Source: Pararoseomonas baculiformis (GTDB lineage: Bacteria > Pseudomonadota > Alphaproteobacteria > Acetobacterales > Acetobacteraceae). From it: a stretch of 64,000 nt of DNA. Below, in pieces: positions 15,316 to 24,035 of this stretch (position 1 is the first letter of the stretch; each line of letters starts with the position of its first letter). The translations under genes and the position numbers were made by a program. The stretch spans positions 124,001 to 188,000 of the forward strand of contig NZ_JAGIZB010000008.1 in NCBI RefSeq assembly GCF_017813395.1, given 5' to 3'. Under the pieces are notes generated by a model. The model did not search any database, had not been told where the DNA came from, and saw only the letters and a list, made by a program, of their open reading frames with translations.

Positions 15316-17465
15316 CGCACGGGCAGGTCCAGCAAGGCGTCCAGCCCTGTCGGGTCGGCCAGCAGGGCCGCCTTCTCCGCGCGGGAGAGGGAGGCCAGCG
15401 CCTGGCCGAGATCCGCCGAGGCCCGGACCCGCGCCAGGCCGAGCACGAGATTCACGTCCAGCCGATCTGGGCTGGAGGGCGCCGGGGCCGGCAGCATGGC
15501 GCGATGGGCGCCGAGCAGCGCGGGATTGGCGCGCAAACGTGCCACGGCCTCGCCTTCCGGTGCCATCGCGTCCCATTCGGCACGCAGTTCCAGCGTGCGA
15601 CGGAGGATGGAGGGTGGGCTGCGCTCCTCCGGGATCAGCAGGAGGCCCGCCCGGCGAAGCGCCTGCCCGGCGCCGCGCCGCGCCGTCCAGGCGGCCAGGG
15701 GGATGGCCATTGCAAGGCCGATGACCACGGGCGACATCCAGGCCGCGAGGTAGGGCGAGACAAGGAAGGCGGCGATGCCGAAGGCAATGCCGAAGGCCGT
15801 GTGCCGCCAGTAGAGCCGCGCCACGGCGCGCAGCGGCAGGCTGCCATCGTCCCGTGTCTGCGCCGACCAGCCCGAATCCTTGCCGCGGAGGATGGAAACC
15901 ACGTCCACCGACTGCGTCAGCATCGTCACCGGCGCCAACAGCCCTGCCAGCACCGTTTCGACCAGCACGCTGACGAGCGAGGGAAGCGCGCCGCCATGCC
16001 CGCGGCGCCAGCTCCGGTCCAGCAGCATGGCGCCCCAGGCGAGCACCTTGGGCAGGAGCAGAAGCCCCATGGTGGCGATGAACACCCATTTCGCGCGCAC
16101 CGGATCCACCACCGGCCAATCCGGGAACAGGGTCGGCCCCTGCGGGAAATACACGGGAAGCACGAAGCGCGCCTGCAACGCGAGCAGCACGCCGCAGATC
16201 AGGAAGGCCAGCCACATCGGAGCGGTGATGTAGGAGCCGATGCCGACAAGCAGGTGCGAGCGGGAAATCGGGTGCAGCCCACGTGCCGGCAGCACGGCCA
16301 GGTGCTGGAGATTGCCCTGGCACCAGCGCCGGTCCCGGATCGCCAGATCCGAAAGGGCGGGTGGGCTTTCCTCATAGCTTCCGGGCAGGGCGGGGATGAA
16401 ATGGATGGCCCAGCCACGCCGGCGCATCAGCGCCGCCTCGACAAAGTCATGGCTCATGACCGTACCGCCGAAGGGCTTGCGGCCGGGGAGATGCGGCAGC
16501 CCGGCGGCGGAGGCAAAGGCCTCCGTGCGGATCATCGCGTTGTGGCCCCAGTAATTGCCCTCCGCGCCATGCCAGAAGGCGATCCCATGCGCGATCACCG
16601 GGCCGTAGAGCCGTCCGGCGAATTGCTGCATCCGCGCGAAGAGGGAGCGGCCATTGACGATCACCGGCAGGCTCTGGATCAGCCCGACGCGCGGATGGGC
16701 CTCCATGGCCGCGGCCATGCGGATCAGCGCCTCGGCCGACATCACGCTATCCGCGTCCAGGATGAGGAAGCAGGGATAGGCGGCGCCATGGCGGCGCACC
16801 CAGTCGGCGATGTTGCCGGCCTTGCGGTCCGTGTTCTTCGGGCGTCGCCGGTAAAAGATGCGTGCCTCATCCCCGGCCCGCGCCCGCAGCGCCAGGAAAG
16901 CCTCCTCCTCCCGCGCCCAGGCATCGGGATCCGTGGTGTCGCTCAGGATGAAAACGTCGAAATGCCGCGCCGCCCCCGCCTCGCGCAGCGCCTCATGCAT
17001 CGCCTCCAGCCCGGCGAGCACGCGGCGCGGGTCCTCGTTGTACACAGGCATCAGCAGGGCGGAGCGCGTGGCGAGCCGCGGCAGGGGAGCCGCCGGGTCG
17101 ATGCCCAGCCCCCTTCCACCGCGCGCCACCACGCTTGCTACGCCGCAGAGGCTGCTCACGAAGGAGAGCGCGATCCAGGCGAAGAGCGGCACGAAGAGCA
17201 CCAGCACCACCATGCCGGGCTGCAACACCGAATCCACATCCAGCACCAGCGCCATCTCACGCGCGCCGATGATCGTCAGGAGGAGAGCCGCGCCGAACAC
17301 CAGGGCGCGGCGCAACCAGATCAGCCGCGGCGAGGTTCCGGGGCGGGGCGCGCGGCCCGGCTTCTCCCTGAAATCCTGCACGGGCATGGCCAGCGGCGCC
17401 TCCTCCGGCATGGCCGGGAGGAAGACGCCATGGGGCGGAATCAAGGTGTCCAGCGGAAAAGCCAT
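15312..17465 (-). CDS. mdoH: Glucans biosynthesis glucosyltransferase H (MdoH/OpgH)
   Basis: OpgH is the inner-membrane GT2 enzyme that polymerises the beta-1,2-glucan backbone of osmoregulated periplasmic glucans from UDP-glucose. The 717-residue protein has N-terminal helices, a cytoplasmic GT2 domain with the DTTDP and LDADSVM acidic motifs, the QxxRW-type RRWCQGNLQH, and a C-terminal set of helices. It is shorter than the about 850-residue enterobacterial enzyme, mostly at the N terminus. It overlaps mdoG by 25 bases, the normal mdoG-mdoH order. Confidence 0.92.
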   Translation of the reverse strand: MAFPLDTLIPPHGVFLPAMPEEAPLAMPVQDFREKPGRAPRPGTSPRLIWLRRALVFGAALLLTIIGAREMALVLDVDSVLQPGMVVLVLFVPLFAWIALSFVSSLCGVASVVARGGRGLGIDPAAPLPRLATRSALLMPVYNEDPRRVLAGLEAMHEALREAGAARHFDVFILSDTTDPDAWAREEEAFLALRARAGDEARIFYRRRPKNTDRKAGNIADWVRRHGAAYPCFLILDADSVMSAEALIRMAAAMEAHPRVGLIQSLPVIVNGRSLFARMQQFAGRLYGPVIAHGIAFWHGAEGNYWGHNAMIRTEAFASAAGLPHLPGRKPFGGTVMSHDFVEAALMRRRGWAIHFIPALPGSYEESPPALSDLAIRDRRWCQGNLQHLAVLPARGLHPISRSHLLVGIGSYITAPMWLAFLICGVLLALQARFVLPVYFPQGPTLFPDWPVVDPVRAKWVFIATMGLLLLPKVLAWGAMLLDRSWRRGHGGALPSLVSVLVETVLAGLLAPVTMLTQSVDVVSILRGKDSGWSAQTRDDGSLPLRAVARLYWRHTAFGIAFGIAAFLVSPYLAAWMSPVVIGLAMAIPLAAWTARRGAGQALRRAGLLLIPEERSPPSILRRTLELRAEWDAMAPEGEAVARLRANPALLGAHRAMLPAPAPSSPDRLDVNLVLGLARVRASADLGQALASLSRAEKAALLADPTGLDALLDLPVR

Positions 17466-18994
17466 GTCTCGGACAACGGCCCTCCCTCGTCGCGCAGCAG
17501 CGCGCGCAGCTCGATCAGCCGCTCATTGCCGGGCACCAGCTCGAAGCTCGCGCGCCAGGCGCCCGTTTCCTCGTTGCGCTGGAGCAGCGGGTTCAGCACG
17601 CGACCCACGCTGGCGGAGACGTCCAGCACGGGCTTTGCGCCTTCGGGCAGGGCACCCAGGCGGCCGCCCTTCGCCTCCAGCACGAAGAGCCGTGCGCCCG
17701 CCGTTCCGAGCTTAGCGCCCTGGCTTGCCTCCTCGAACTGCGCCGGCGGCGGGCGGCCGCCTCCGGGGAATGCGGCAGCGCTCGCCCAGTGCAGGCGATA
17801 GACGAAGCTGTATTCCTGCCCAGCGCGCAGCGGGGTGCGTGGCCGCCAGAAGGCGGCGATGTTGTCGTGGATTTCCTCCTTCGTCGGGATCTCCACGAGG
17901 TGCACCGCGCCCTCGCCCCAATCGCCGATCGGCTCCACCCAGCAACCCGGGCGGCGGTCATAGCGCGCCTCCAGGTCGTTGTAGTCGCGGAAGGAGCGCC
18001 GGCGCTGCATCAGCCCGAAGCCGCGCGGATTGGCATCCGCGAAGACGCTGACCTGCAATTCGCGCGGATTGGCCAGCGGGCGCCACACCGCCTCGCCACG
18101 CCCCGTGGAGAGCATCAGCCCGTCGGAGTCATGCACGGCGGTGCGGTAGTCGTCCGTCCCCAGCCGGTCGAGAGGGGAGAGCAGGAACATGCTGGTCAGC
18201 GGCGCGATCCCCGCCGTCGGCATGTCCACGCGGGGATAGAGGACGGATTCCACGTCGAAGACCGTGTCCGCGCCGGGGCGGATGGTGAAACGGTAGGCTC
18301 CCGTGGTGCTCGGGCTGTCGAGCAGCGCGTGCACCACCATGGAATTGCCCTGCGCCTGCGGGCGCTGCAGCCAGAAGGCACGGAAGATCGGGAATTCCTC
18401 CCCGCCGCGCTCCGCCGTGGCGATGGCCAGCCCGCGGGCCGAAAGGCCATAGACATGCCCCTGCCCGATGGCCCGGAAATAGGAGGCGCCGACGAAGGCC
18501 GCCACCTCGTCGAAATGATCCGGGCGGTTCAGCGGGTGGGTAAGCCGGAAGCCGGCGAAGCCGAGGTCGTCGGGGACGGACACCCCGAGATCACCCAGTG
18601 AGAAGGCCGAGGCGTCGTAGCGGATAGGCGCCGCCCGGCCATTCGCCACCTCGAACAGGGGCACGCGGGGCCGGAACAGGAAACCCCGGTGGAAGGGCTG
18701 CATCTGGAAAGGCAGCCCCTCCGGGCGCCAAAGGGAGCGCCCCGCATCGTACTGGATGCGCCGGTAGGCGTCGTAGCTGAGATCTGACAGCGGGCCAGGC
18801 AGCCGCTCGTCCGGCGGGGAGAAGGGCTTCGTTGCCATCTCGCGGGCCATGCGGCGCACGGTGGTGTCGTCGAAGGGGCGCACGGGATCATCCGCCGCCT
18901 CAGCGCGGTCGGAGAGGCTGCCGGGAATGGTTGGCATAAGCCCGGCCATCATCAACCCGGTGATCAGGGCGCGGCGCTTCACGGGATTCTCCAT
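17441..18994 (-). CDS. mdoG: Glucan biosynthesis protein OpgG/OpgD
   Basis: This is a 517-residue periplasmic protein needed for assembly or branching of osmoregulated glucans. The MdoG domain is full length (RYDASAFSLG, FPIFRAFWLQRP, YPRVDMPTAGIAPLTSMF, ATGAW-like C-terminal Ig-like part ending WLFRWTP). The N terminus NPVKRRALITGLMMAGLMP holds a double arginine before the hydrophobic stretch, so export by Tat, as for OpgD, is possible. It is the first gene of the operon mdoG-mdoH-ligT. Confidence 0.92.
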   Translation of the reverse strand: MENPVKRRALITGLMMAGLMPTIPGSLSDRAEAADDPVRPFDDTTVRRMAREMATKPFSPPDERLPGPLSDLSYDAYRRIQYDAGRSLWRPEGLPFQMQPFHRGFLFRPRVPLFEVANGRAAPIRYDASAFSLGDLGVSVPDDLGFAGFRLTHPLNRPDHFDEVAAFVGASYFRAIGQGHVYGLSARGLAIATAERGGEEFPIFRAFWLQRPQAQGNSMVVHALLDSPSTTGAYRFTIRPGADTVFDVESVLYPRVDMPTAGIAPLTSMFLLSPLDRLGTDDYRTAVHDSDGLMLSTGRGEAVWRPLANPRELQVSVFADANPRGFGLMQRRRSFRDYNDLEARYDRRPGCWVEPIGDWGEGAVHLVEIPTKEEIHDNIAAFWRPRTPLRAGQEYSFVYRLHWASAAAFPGGGRPPPAQFEEASQGAKLGTAGARLFVLEAKGGRLGALPEGAKPVLDVSASVGRVLNPLLQRNEETGAWRASFELVPGNERLIELRALLRDEGGPLSETWLFRWTP

Positions 18995-19121
18995 CGGGTC
19001 GCCTTAACCTGTGTAAGGCGTCGGGCGTAGAACGGGCCGCGGCTGAATGGTTGCGTATTGCATCGCAAAATGGGCACGCCGTGTCGCGCCAGGCACCGGC
19101 GAAGGGGTTAAGCGACCACCT

Positions 19122-20525
19122 ATGGACACCTTCCTGCAGGCCCTGCCGCTGCTGCTGCTGCTGACCCTGCTCGGCTCGGGACGGGTGGCGCCGGCGCCGG
19201 CCTGCCTCATTGCCCTGACCGCCTCGCTTCCAGGAATTGCCACGGTCCTGCCGCCAGAGCTCACCCTGTCCCGGTTCCTGGCCAGTGAGACGGCGCGCGC
19301 TGCCTATCTCGGTGCGCTTCCGGTCGCCATCCTCTCGGGCGGGCTGCTTTTCAGCCTCGTGGCGGCGCCGCGGGCAGGCGGGCCGGTGCCGCCCTCGCCG
19401 CGGCGCGCCTATCTCACCATTCTCGCCGGCTCCTTCGTGGAAAGCGTCACAGGCTTCGGTGTCGGGGCAGTGGTCACGCTGGGCGGGCTGCGCAGCATGG
19501 GCATCACGGGGGTGCCGGCGGGGGGCATGGCCGTCCTTTCCATGTGGCTGGCGCCCTGGGGCGGGCTGGGGCCTGGCCTGGCGCTGGGTGCGGCCCTGGC
19601 CGGGCGGCCTCTGGCGGAAACTTCCCTCGTCACGGCGATCCCGCATTCCGCGTGGCTTCTTGTCGCGCCGCCCGTCCTCTGGTCGCTGCTGCGCCGCGCC
19701 GGCCTGCCCGTTCCCGCGCGGGAGCGGCTGGTGCAGTTTGGCCTGCAGCTGGCGCTGGCGGCGCTGGTTCTGCTCGGCGCTCGCTTCCTGCCGGCCGAGA
19801 CGGTCGGCCTTGTCGCCTCGGGCGCCGTGCTGCTGCCAGCGCTCTGGTGGTTCGCCCCGCCGCGGGATGCGCAGGGATGGGAACGCGCCCTCTCCATGAT
19901 CGGCCCCTGGGCGCTGCTTACCCTGTGCCTGCTCCTCGCCCGCTCCTGGCACGCCGCGCCGGCCTGGCAGCCCTTTCCCGGGCTGCCGGCACTGCCGGTC
20001 ACCCATGTGGCGGTCGTGCTCTGGGCCGTCTCCCTTCTCTTCCTGGCCTTCCGCGCCGACGCCCTGGCCCGGCTGCACGAGACATTGACGCGGATGCGCC
20101 GCCCCGGGATGGCGATGATGCTCTATGTGCTGCTCGGCCGGTGGATTGCGGGCTCGGGAGTCGCGGCCGCCCTGGCCCATGCGATCGCGGCAGGGCTGGG
20201 GCCGCTGGCTCCCTATGCCATCCCGCCGCTGGGCATGCTGGGCGGCGTGGTCACGGGCAGCAATGTCGGCGCGGCCTCGGCCATGATGCCGCTCCAGGCG
20301 AGCCTCGGCATCGCGGCGGGGCTGCCGCCCTGGCTCGCCCCGGGGCTGAACAACTCCGCCGGCAGCGCGGGGGCCAGCTTCTCCTTCGCAGCCACGGCAC
20401 TGATCTGCGGCCTGCTCGCCGATGGCACGCGCCCGCCCGCGATCTGGCGCGCCGTTCTGCCGCTGATCATCGCGGTGCCGCTGATCGGCTGGGCGACCGT
20501 GGCGGTCCTGCGCGGCCTGGCGTAA
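19122..20525 (+). CDS. L-lactate permease family transporter (LctP-like)
   Basis: This 467-residue integral membrane protein has about 12-14 helices. The motif GSFVESVTGFGVGAVVTLG and the C-terminal LGGVVTGSNVGAASAMMPLQ are the characteristic repeats of the LctP lactate/glycolate permease family. It is about 80 residues shorter than typical LctP. The start MDTFLQALPLLL at 19122 is preferred to an upstream in-frame codon because it begins at the first helix. It lies 4 bases before alkA, so the two may share a transcript. Lactate or glycolate is the likely substrate. Confidence 0.75.
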   Translation: MDTFLQALPLLLLLTLLGSGRVAPAPACLIALTASLPGIATVLPPELTLSRFLASETARAAYLGALPVAILSGGLLFSLVAAPRAGGPVPPSPRRAYLTILAGSFVESVTGFGVGAVVTLGGLRSMGITGVPAGGMAVLSMWLAPWGGLGPGLALGAALAGRPLAETSLVTAIPHSAWLLVAPPVLWSLLRRAGLPVPARERLVQFGLQLALAALVLLGARFLPAETVGLVASGAVLLPALWWFAPPRDAQGWERALSMIGPWALLTLCLLLARSWHAAPAWQPFPGLPALPVTHVAVVLWAVSLLFLAFRADALARLHETLTRMRRPGMAMMLYVLLGRWIAGSGVAAALAHAIAAGLGPLAPYAIPPLGMLGGVVTGSNVGAASAMMPLQASLGIAAGLPPWLAPGLNNSAGSAGASFSFAATALICGLLADGTRPPAIWRAVLPLIIAVPLIGWATVAVLRGLA

Positions 20526-20529
20526 TGCC

Positions 20530-21180
20530 ATGGGCATGAGCGCCCGCGCCGCCCGCCAGCATCTCGCCGCCGATCCCGTCCTCGGTCCCGTCATCGCCCA
20601 GGTCGGCCCGATGCGGCTGAAGCCGGTGAAGGACCGCGAACCCTATGAGGCGCTGCTGCGCGCCATCGCGCACCAGCAGGTGCATGGGCGCGCGGCGGAG
20701 GCGATGCTGAACCGCCTCATCGCGCAGGTGCCCCACGCCCCCTTCCCCTCCCCGACTCAGGTGCTCGCCCTGCCCGAGGGCGCGTTGCGGGCCTGCGGAT
20801 TCTCCGGGGCCAAGCAGGCCGCCATCCTCGATATCGCGCAGAAGGCGGCGGCGGGCTGGGTGCCCACGCGCCGCGCCGCCGCCCGGCTTTCGGACGAGGC
20901 GCTGATCGAGCGGCTGGTGGCGCTGCGCGGCGTGGGCCGCTGGACCGTGGAGATGCTGCTGATCTTCACCCTGGGGAGGCCGGACATCCTGCCGGTGGAT
21001 GATTTCGGCGTGCGCGAGGGCTATCGCATCGCCGCGGGGCTGGAGGCGCAGCCGAAGCCAAAGGAACTGGCCGCCATCGGCCAGGCCTGGGCCCCGTTCC
21101 GCTCCGCCGCCGCATGGTATCTCTGGCGCGCGGCCGACCTGAGCAAGGAGGGCCGCTTCAAGGCTCCGGCCGCACTTTGA
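20530..21180 (+). CDS. DNA-3-methyladenine glycosylase II (AlkA-type)
   Basis: This is a 216-residue base-excision repair glycosylase of the HhH-GPD superfamily. The helix-hairpin-helix LRGVGRWTVEMLLIF and the catalytic Asp loop ILPVDDFGVREGYR are clear; the upstream block AIAHQQVHGRAAEAML matches the Q(Q/V) region of AlkA-like proteins. It lacks the N-terminal TBP-like domain of E. coli AlkA and so belongs to the short form. It would remove alkylated purines. It probably has its own translation start at ATG 20530 or 20536. Confidence 0.87.
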   Translation: MGMSARAARQHLAADPVLGPVIAQVGPMRLKPVKDREPYEALLRAIAHQQVHGRAAEAMLNRLIAQVPHAPFPSPTQVLALPEGALRACGFSGAKQAAILDIAQKAAAGWVPTRRAAARLSDEALIERLVALRGVGRWTVEMLLIFTLGRPDILPVDDFGVREGYRIAAGLEAQPKPKELAAIGQAWAPFRSAAAWYLWRAADLSKEGRFKAPAAL

Positions 21181-21190
21181 GGTGCGGCCG
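21167..21190. terminator. Hairpin spanning the alkA stop codon
   Basis: CGGCCGCAC and GTGCGGCCG form a 9-base-pair stem whose loop contains the TGA stop. There is no U-run. It may end the alkA transcript or stabilise its 3' end; the opposing sensor-kinase gene ends 55 bases on. Confidence 0.3.
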
Positions 21191-21244
21191 AGGCAGCCCT
21201 CCCTCCCAGCTTGCCCCCGGCGCCCCCCGGTGGGCGGCGCCCGC

Positions 21245-22042
21245 TCAGTCCGCGGGCAGGGTGACCACGAAGCACGTGCCGGGTGAGGTCCTCTCGAAAC
21301 GCAACTCCGCGCCGAGCGCCTGGGTGAGGACGTTCACGAGCCGCATCCCCAGACCGGCGCTCTTCGTCGGGTCGAAAGAGTCCGAGATCCCCGTCCCATG
21401 ATCGGCGACCGAGAGCGCGAAGCTATCCTCCGAAATCCTGGCGAAGCCCACCTCGATGTCTCCCCCTTCGGCGGAACAGCCGTGCTTGAGGGCATTGGTG
21501 ACAAGCTCGCTCGCGATCAGCCCCAGGCGGATCGCCCTCTCGTCGGGGATATGGCCCTCCTCGGCCGTCACGCGGATCCGCTGCCCCGGAAGCAGTGCCA
21601 TGGAGTCCTCCAGATCGGCGCAGAGCGAGCGGAGATAGGCCCCGAACTCGATATGCGTGCCCCTGGTTGAGCGGTGCAGCGAGTCGTGCACCAGCGCCAC
21701 GGACTTGATGCGTTGGCTTGCGCGGATCAGGTAGTCGGCCTCGTCGCGCTGAGCCGTGCAGCGCGAGGCCTGCATGCGCAGCGCGCTGACGAGGAGATGA
21801 AGGCTGTTCTTCACGCGGTGGCTCGCCTCGCGCATGAGCAGGTCATGCTCGGCCAGCACCGCGTCCCGTTCCGCCAGCATCCTGCACAGCTCCGCCTTGC
21901 TGCGCTTCGAGTAGGCGGCCGGCTCGGCCGGAGCTTCCGCGCCGCGCGCGTCGGGACGGTTCGCCCGGTCCCCGCTCATCGGCAGGTTCGCCAGCAGCGC
22001 GGGGAAGCTCCGGGGCGGCTCATACTCAATGAACCAGGGCAT
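21245..22042 (-). CDS. Sensor histidine kinase, HisKA_2/HWE type
   Basis: This 265-residue kinase has a phosphoacceptor helix REASHRVKNSLHLLVSALRM (His near residue 85) of the HisKA_2 class. It is followed by an ATPase domain with N box ELVTNALKHG and G box GLGMRLVNVLTQALG. There is no membrane span and only a short N-terminal region (about 60 residues) without a recognisable PAS or GAF domain, so it is cytoplasmic. Such kinases often phosphorylate stand-alone receivers or PhyR-type general-stress regulators; none is adjacent. ATG 22042 has AAGGAGGGG 13 bases upstream. It overlaps the upstream 85-codon gene by 17 bases. Confidence 0.82.
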   Translation of the reverse strand: MPWFIEYEPPRSFPALLANLPMSGDRANRPDARGAEAPAEPAAYSKRSKAELCRMLAERDAVLAEHDLLMREASHRVKNSLHLLVSALRMQASRCTAQRDEADYLIRASQRIKSVALVHDSLHRSTRGTHIEFGAYLRSLCADLEDSMALLPGQRIRVTAEEGHIPDERAIRLGLIASELVTNALKHGCSAEGGDIEVGFARISEDSFALSVADHGTGISDSFDPTKSAGLGMRLVNVLTQALGAELRFERTSPGTCFVVTLPAD

Positions 22043-22283
22043 GCTTTCCGCTCCCCTCCTTAGGCTGGCGGTCCAACCGGATTTCGGCGAGCCGCGCGGC
22101 CTGCTCCTCGCAGAGCGCGGCACGGGCGTTCAGGTAGCGCGCTGCGAAGCTCCAGATCTGGCCGGCATCGATGACGGCCGGCTGATGCTTGCGGCTCAGG
22201 GCCTTGCACCGCTCCCGCTCGGCCTTGGCTTGCTCGCGGCGCAGCCAGCATGCACGGGCATCGGGATCATCTTTCAGTTTCAT
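22026..22283 (-). CDS. Small charged protein, unknown function
   Basis: This is an 85-residue frame beginning MKLKDDPDARACWLRREQAK, very rich in Arg, Lys, Glu and Ala and predicted helical throughout. It has no membrane span or domain I can name. AGGGAAAGG lies in front of the ATG, and its end overlaps the kinase start by 17 bases, which supports translation and coupling. It may be a partner or regulator of the kinase by position only. Confidence 0.5.
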   Translation of the reverse strand: MKLKDDPDARACWLRREQAKAERERCKALSRKHQPAVIDAGQIWSFAARYLNARAALCEEQAARLAEIRLDRQPKEGSGKHALVH

Positions 22284-22343
22284 CGCACCTTTCCCTGCTG
22301 CATGCCGTCCTGCGCCGCGCCGGACGGCATGGTGGATGCTCGA

Positions 22344-22748
22344 TCAGGCACGGGTCCCGCAGGGGGGCCCGCATTCGAAGATGCCGGCGGCCAGGAATTC
22401 GTCGCCGGTGTCGTGGAAACCGGACCGTCCGTAAGGCGCATCTCCCAACGACTGGTGCCGCGCCGCCTTGGCTTCCACCTCGATGGCGATCTGCACCCGG
22501 GAGCGACCGAAGGCCGGTATCAGTCCCCGCACGCGCGCCGAGGCAATGGCACCCTGGCCGAGCAGCTCCGCGACCAGCTGGGCATCCTCTGAGGGCAGCC
22601 GTCCGAGCGGGCGCCCGTCCTGCGCGCGCACCTCTACGCCGCTCCGGCCATTCGGGTGCAGGTCGAGCAGGGCACCGACGCGGAGCCCTTCGGATGCAAG
22701 AGGATCCCGGCCGGTTCCGCCTGCACCCAGCAGAAAGCTCTCGATCAC
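22344..22748 (-). CDS. HIRAN-like domain protein
   Basis: This is a 134-residue protein starting at GTG 22748, which overlaps the stop of the phasin-like gene (GTGA). Its core (GLRVGALLDLHPNG, VRAQDGRPLGRLPSEDAQLVAELL, RVQIAIEVE) has the order and hydrophobic pattern of HIRAN domains, small beta-barrels found with helicases or alone and thought to recognise DNA ends or damage. No helicase domain is attached. The C-terminal CGPPCG is unexplained. The assignment is a pattern match and moderate. Confidence 0.45.
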   Translation of the reverse strand: MIESFLLGAGGTGRDPLASEGLRVGALLDLHPNGRSGVEVRAQDGRPLGRLPSEDAQLVAELLGQGAIASARVRGLIPAFGRSRVQIAIEVEAKAARHQSLGDAPYGRSGFHDTGDEFLAAGIFECGPPCGTRA

Positions 22749-23227
22749 GGGTTCTGCGCCTCCGTACGCCCGCCATTCGCCTCGTCGGGTGCGGCGTTCA
22801 GCGAGTTCAAGGCGGCTTCGGCGACAGCCCGGCCAGCCGCCAGGCCCTGGTTACAGGCCTGGGTGTAGCCCTTCATCATCTTCGTCCAGGACGCCTGCTG
22901 GGCATCCAGACCGAGATCCGCGGTCGTGCGGGGAAGAGCATCGAGCGCTGCCCGGGCCAGGCCGAAGGTGATCTCCTGCTGCCGCAGGAGGGTATCGCCC
23001 ATGGCGGCGGCCGCGGCTTGGTTGGCCTTCACGACCGAGTGGCAGGCATCGAGCGCCTGCTCCATCATCCCGGGCATAGGAACGGCGACACCGGGCCAAG
23101 CCTTCGTCACCCACGGACGATTAACCCATGTTATAAACAAATCGTGGGAGCCATGGACCGCAGGGGTGGATGTGGCAGCAACCGTTACTTTGACTTCTTC
23201 CCTATTCGCCTCGGAATTGATCCTCAT
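22745..23227 (-). CDS. Phasin-like protein
   Basis: This is a 160-residue mostly helical protein. Residues about 70-150 (KANQAAAAAMGDTLLRQQEI, LARAALDALPRT, SLNAAPDEANGG) look like the amphipathic helix of phasins, which coat polyhydroxyalkanoate granules. The N-terminal 60 residues (NREEVKVTVAATSTPAVHGS) are atypical and may not all be translated; ATG 23227 is used, and GTG 23257 or a downstream ATG are alternatives. A PHB depolymerase gene is present elsewhere in the window (50232). It is coupled to the HIRAN-like gene. Confidence 0.5.
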   Translation of the reverse strand: MRINSEANREEVKVTVAATSTPAVHGSHDLFITWVNRPWVTKAWPGVAVPMPGMMEQALDACHSVVKANQAAAAAMGDTLLRQQEITFGLARAALDALPRTTADLGLDAQQASWTKMMKGYTQACNQGLAAGRAVAEAALNSLNAAPDEANGGRTEAQNP

Positions 23228-23330
23228 CAGTCCAGATCCCTTTGCCAGACGCAGCACGCAACAGTTTCAGCGCCAGCTGGTAACTTCGCGCTGATACGGC
23301 GTTACCTCACGCGTCTTTGTAGGCGGGTTC

Positions 23331-23343
23331 GTTCAGAATGAAC
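23331..23343. promoter_or_regulatory. Palindrome between divergent phasin-like and MarR-like genes
   Basis: GTTCAGAATGAAC is a 5-3-5 inverted repeat (GTTCA-gaa-TGAAC), flanked by an extra GTTC (23327-23330) and GAAC (23346-23349). It lies in the divergent spacer, the usual place for a MarR-type autoregulatory operator. It does not fit the alphaproteobacterial LexA spacing (GTTC-N7-GTTC). Confidence 0.4.
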
Positions 23344-23506
23344 AAGAACTTTCGACCATGACGCTGTGGAAATGGATAGGTTGTAATCACGCCGTGCGCG
23401 CCAACGAGCTTGAAAGATTTCAGGTTGTACAGGTGCGCCCCAGACCGGCGGTAAGTGCTTGGGCTACCTTTCCTTTCTTCGTGAGCCGCCCTATCTGCGC
23501 CTTGAT

Positions 23507-23950
23507 ATGTGTGAATCCGATTCCCCTCCTGAAAGCCAGGGTGCCAGCGCCGGCCGTGCCGTTGAGGCAGTGGCCGCGCTTCACCTGCTTGCTCTCAGGC
23601 GCCAGTTCTCGGCATTGCGGGAAATCTTCGGCGAGGATCCGCCCCATCGTGCTCGCGAGGCATTCTGGGTGACGCTGGAGGTGATCCAGGCGGAGTTTCG
23701 TGGCGAGCGGATCGCTTTGCGTGACCTCGTGACGCTTGCGGAGGGCTTGCTGAGCGGCCCCACCCTGTCACGGATCGTCTCCGACCTTGAGCGGGACGGC
23801 TTCCTGACGACGGAGCTGGCCGCCTCCGAACGCGGACGGCTGAAGCTGCTGCGCCCTACACCCCGCGCGATGGAGCTCCTCAGTTCGCGGGCGGACGATG
23901 CATTCTCCGAATTCGCGCAGATCGTGCACGCGGCGGAGGTGAAAACCTGA
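23507..23950 (+). CDS. MarR-like winged-helix transcriptional regulator
   Basis: This is a 147-residue protein with a winged-helix DNA-binding core (IALRDLVTLAEGLLSGPTLSRIVSDLERDGFLTTELA), then the wing (ERGRLKLLRPTPRAMELL) and a C-terminal helix, the arrangement of MarR-type regulators. The frame opens at a TTG (23459) with ATG 23507 as the preferred start; neither has an obvious ribosome site. It is divergent from the phasin-like/HIRAN-like/kinase block and may control it through the palindrome in the spacer. The surrounding bases are less G+C-rich than the window as a whole. Confidence 0.65.
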   Translation: MCESDSPPESQGASAGRAVEAVAALHLLALRRQFSALREIFGEDPPHRAREAFWVTLEVIQAEFRGERIALRDLVTLAEGLLSGPTLSRIVSDLERDGFLTTELAASERGRLKLLRPTPRAMELLSSRADDAFSEFAQIVHAAEVKT

Positions 23951-24035
23951 TCCGCGTTGCCCCGGCCGCGCGGCGGCTTGCCCCGCACGCCTGCCCTAGC
24001 CGGCTCGGATAGCCTTGCGGGGCCCTCTCGCCCCG

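Noticed and set aside
15240-17801. 853-codon plus-strand frame opposite mdoH
   Set aside because: mdoH is unmistakable on the minus strand; the opposite frame has no recognisable motif.
23327-23349. LexA (SOS) box
   Set aside because: The GTTC/GAAC half-sites do not have the direct-repeat N7 spacing of alphaproteobacterial LexA, and neither neighbouring gene is an SOS gene.
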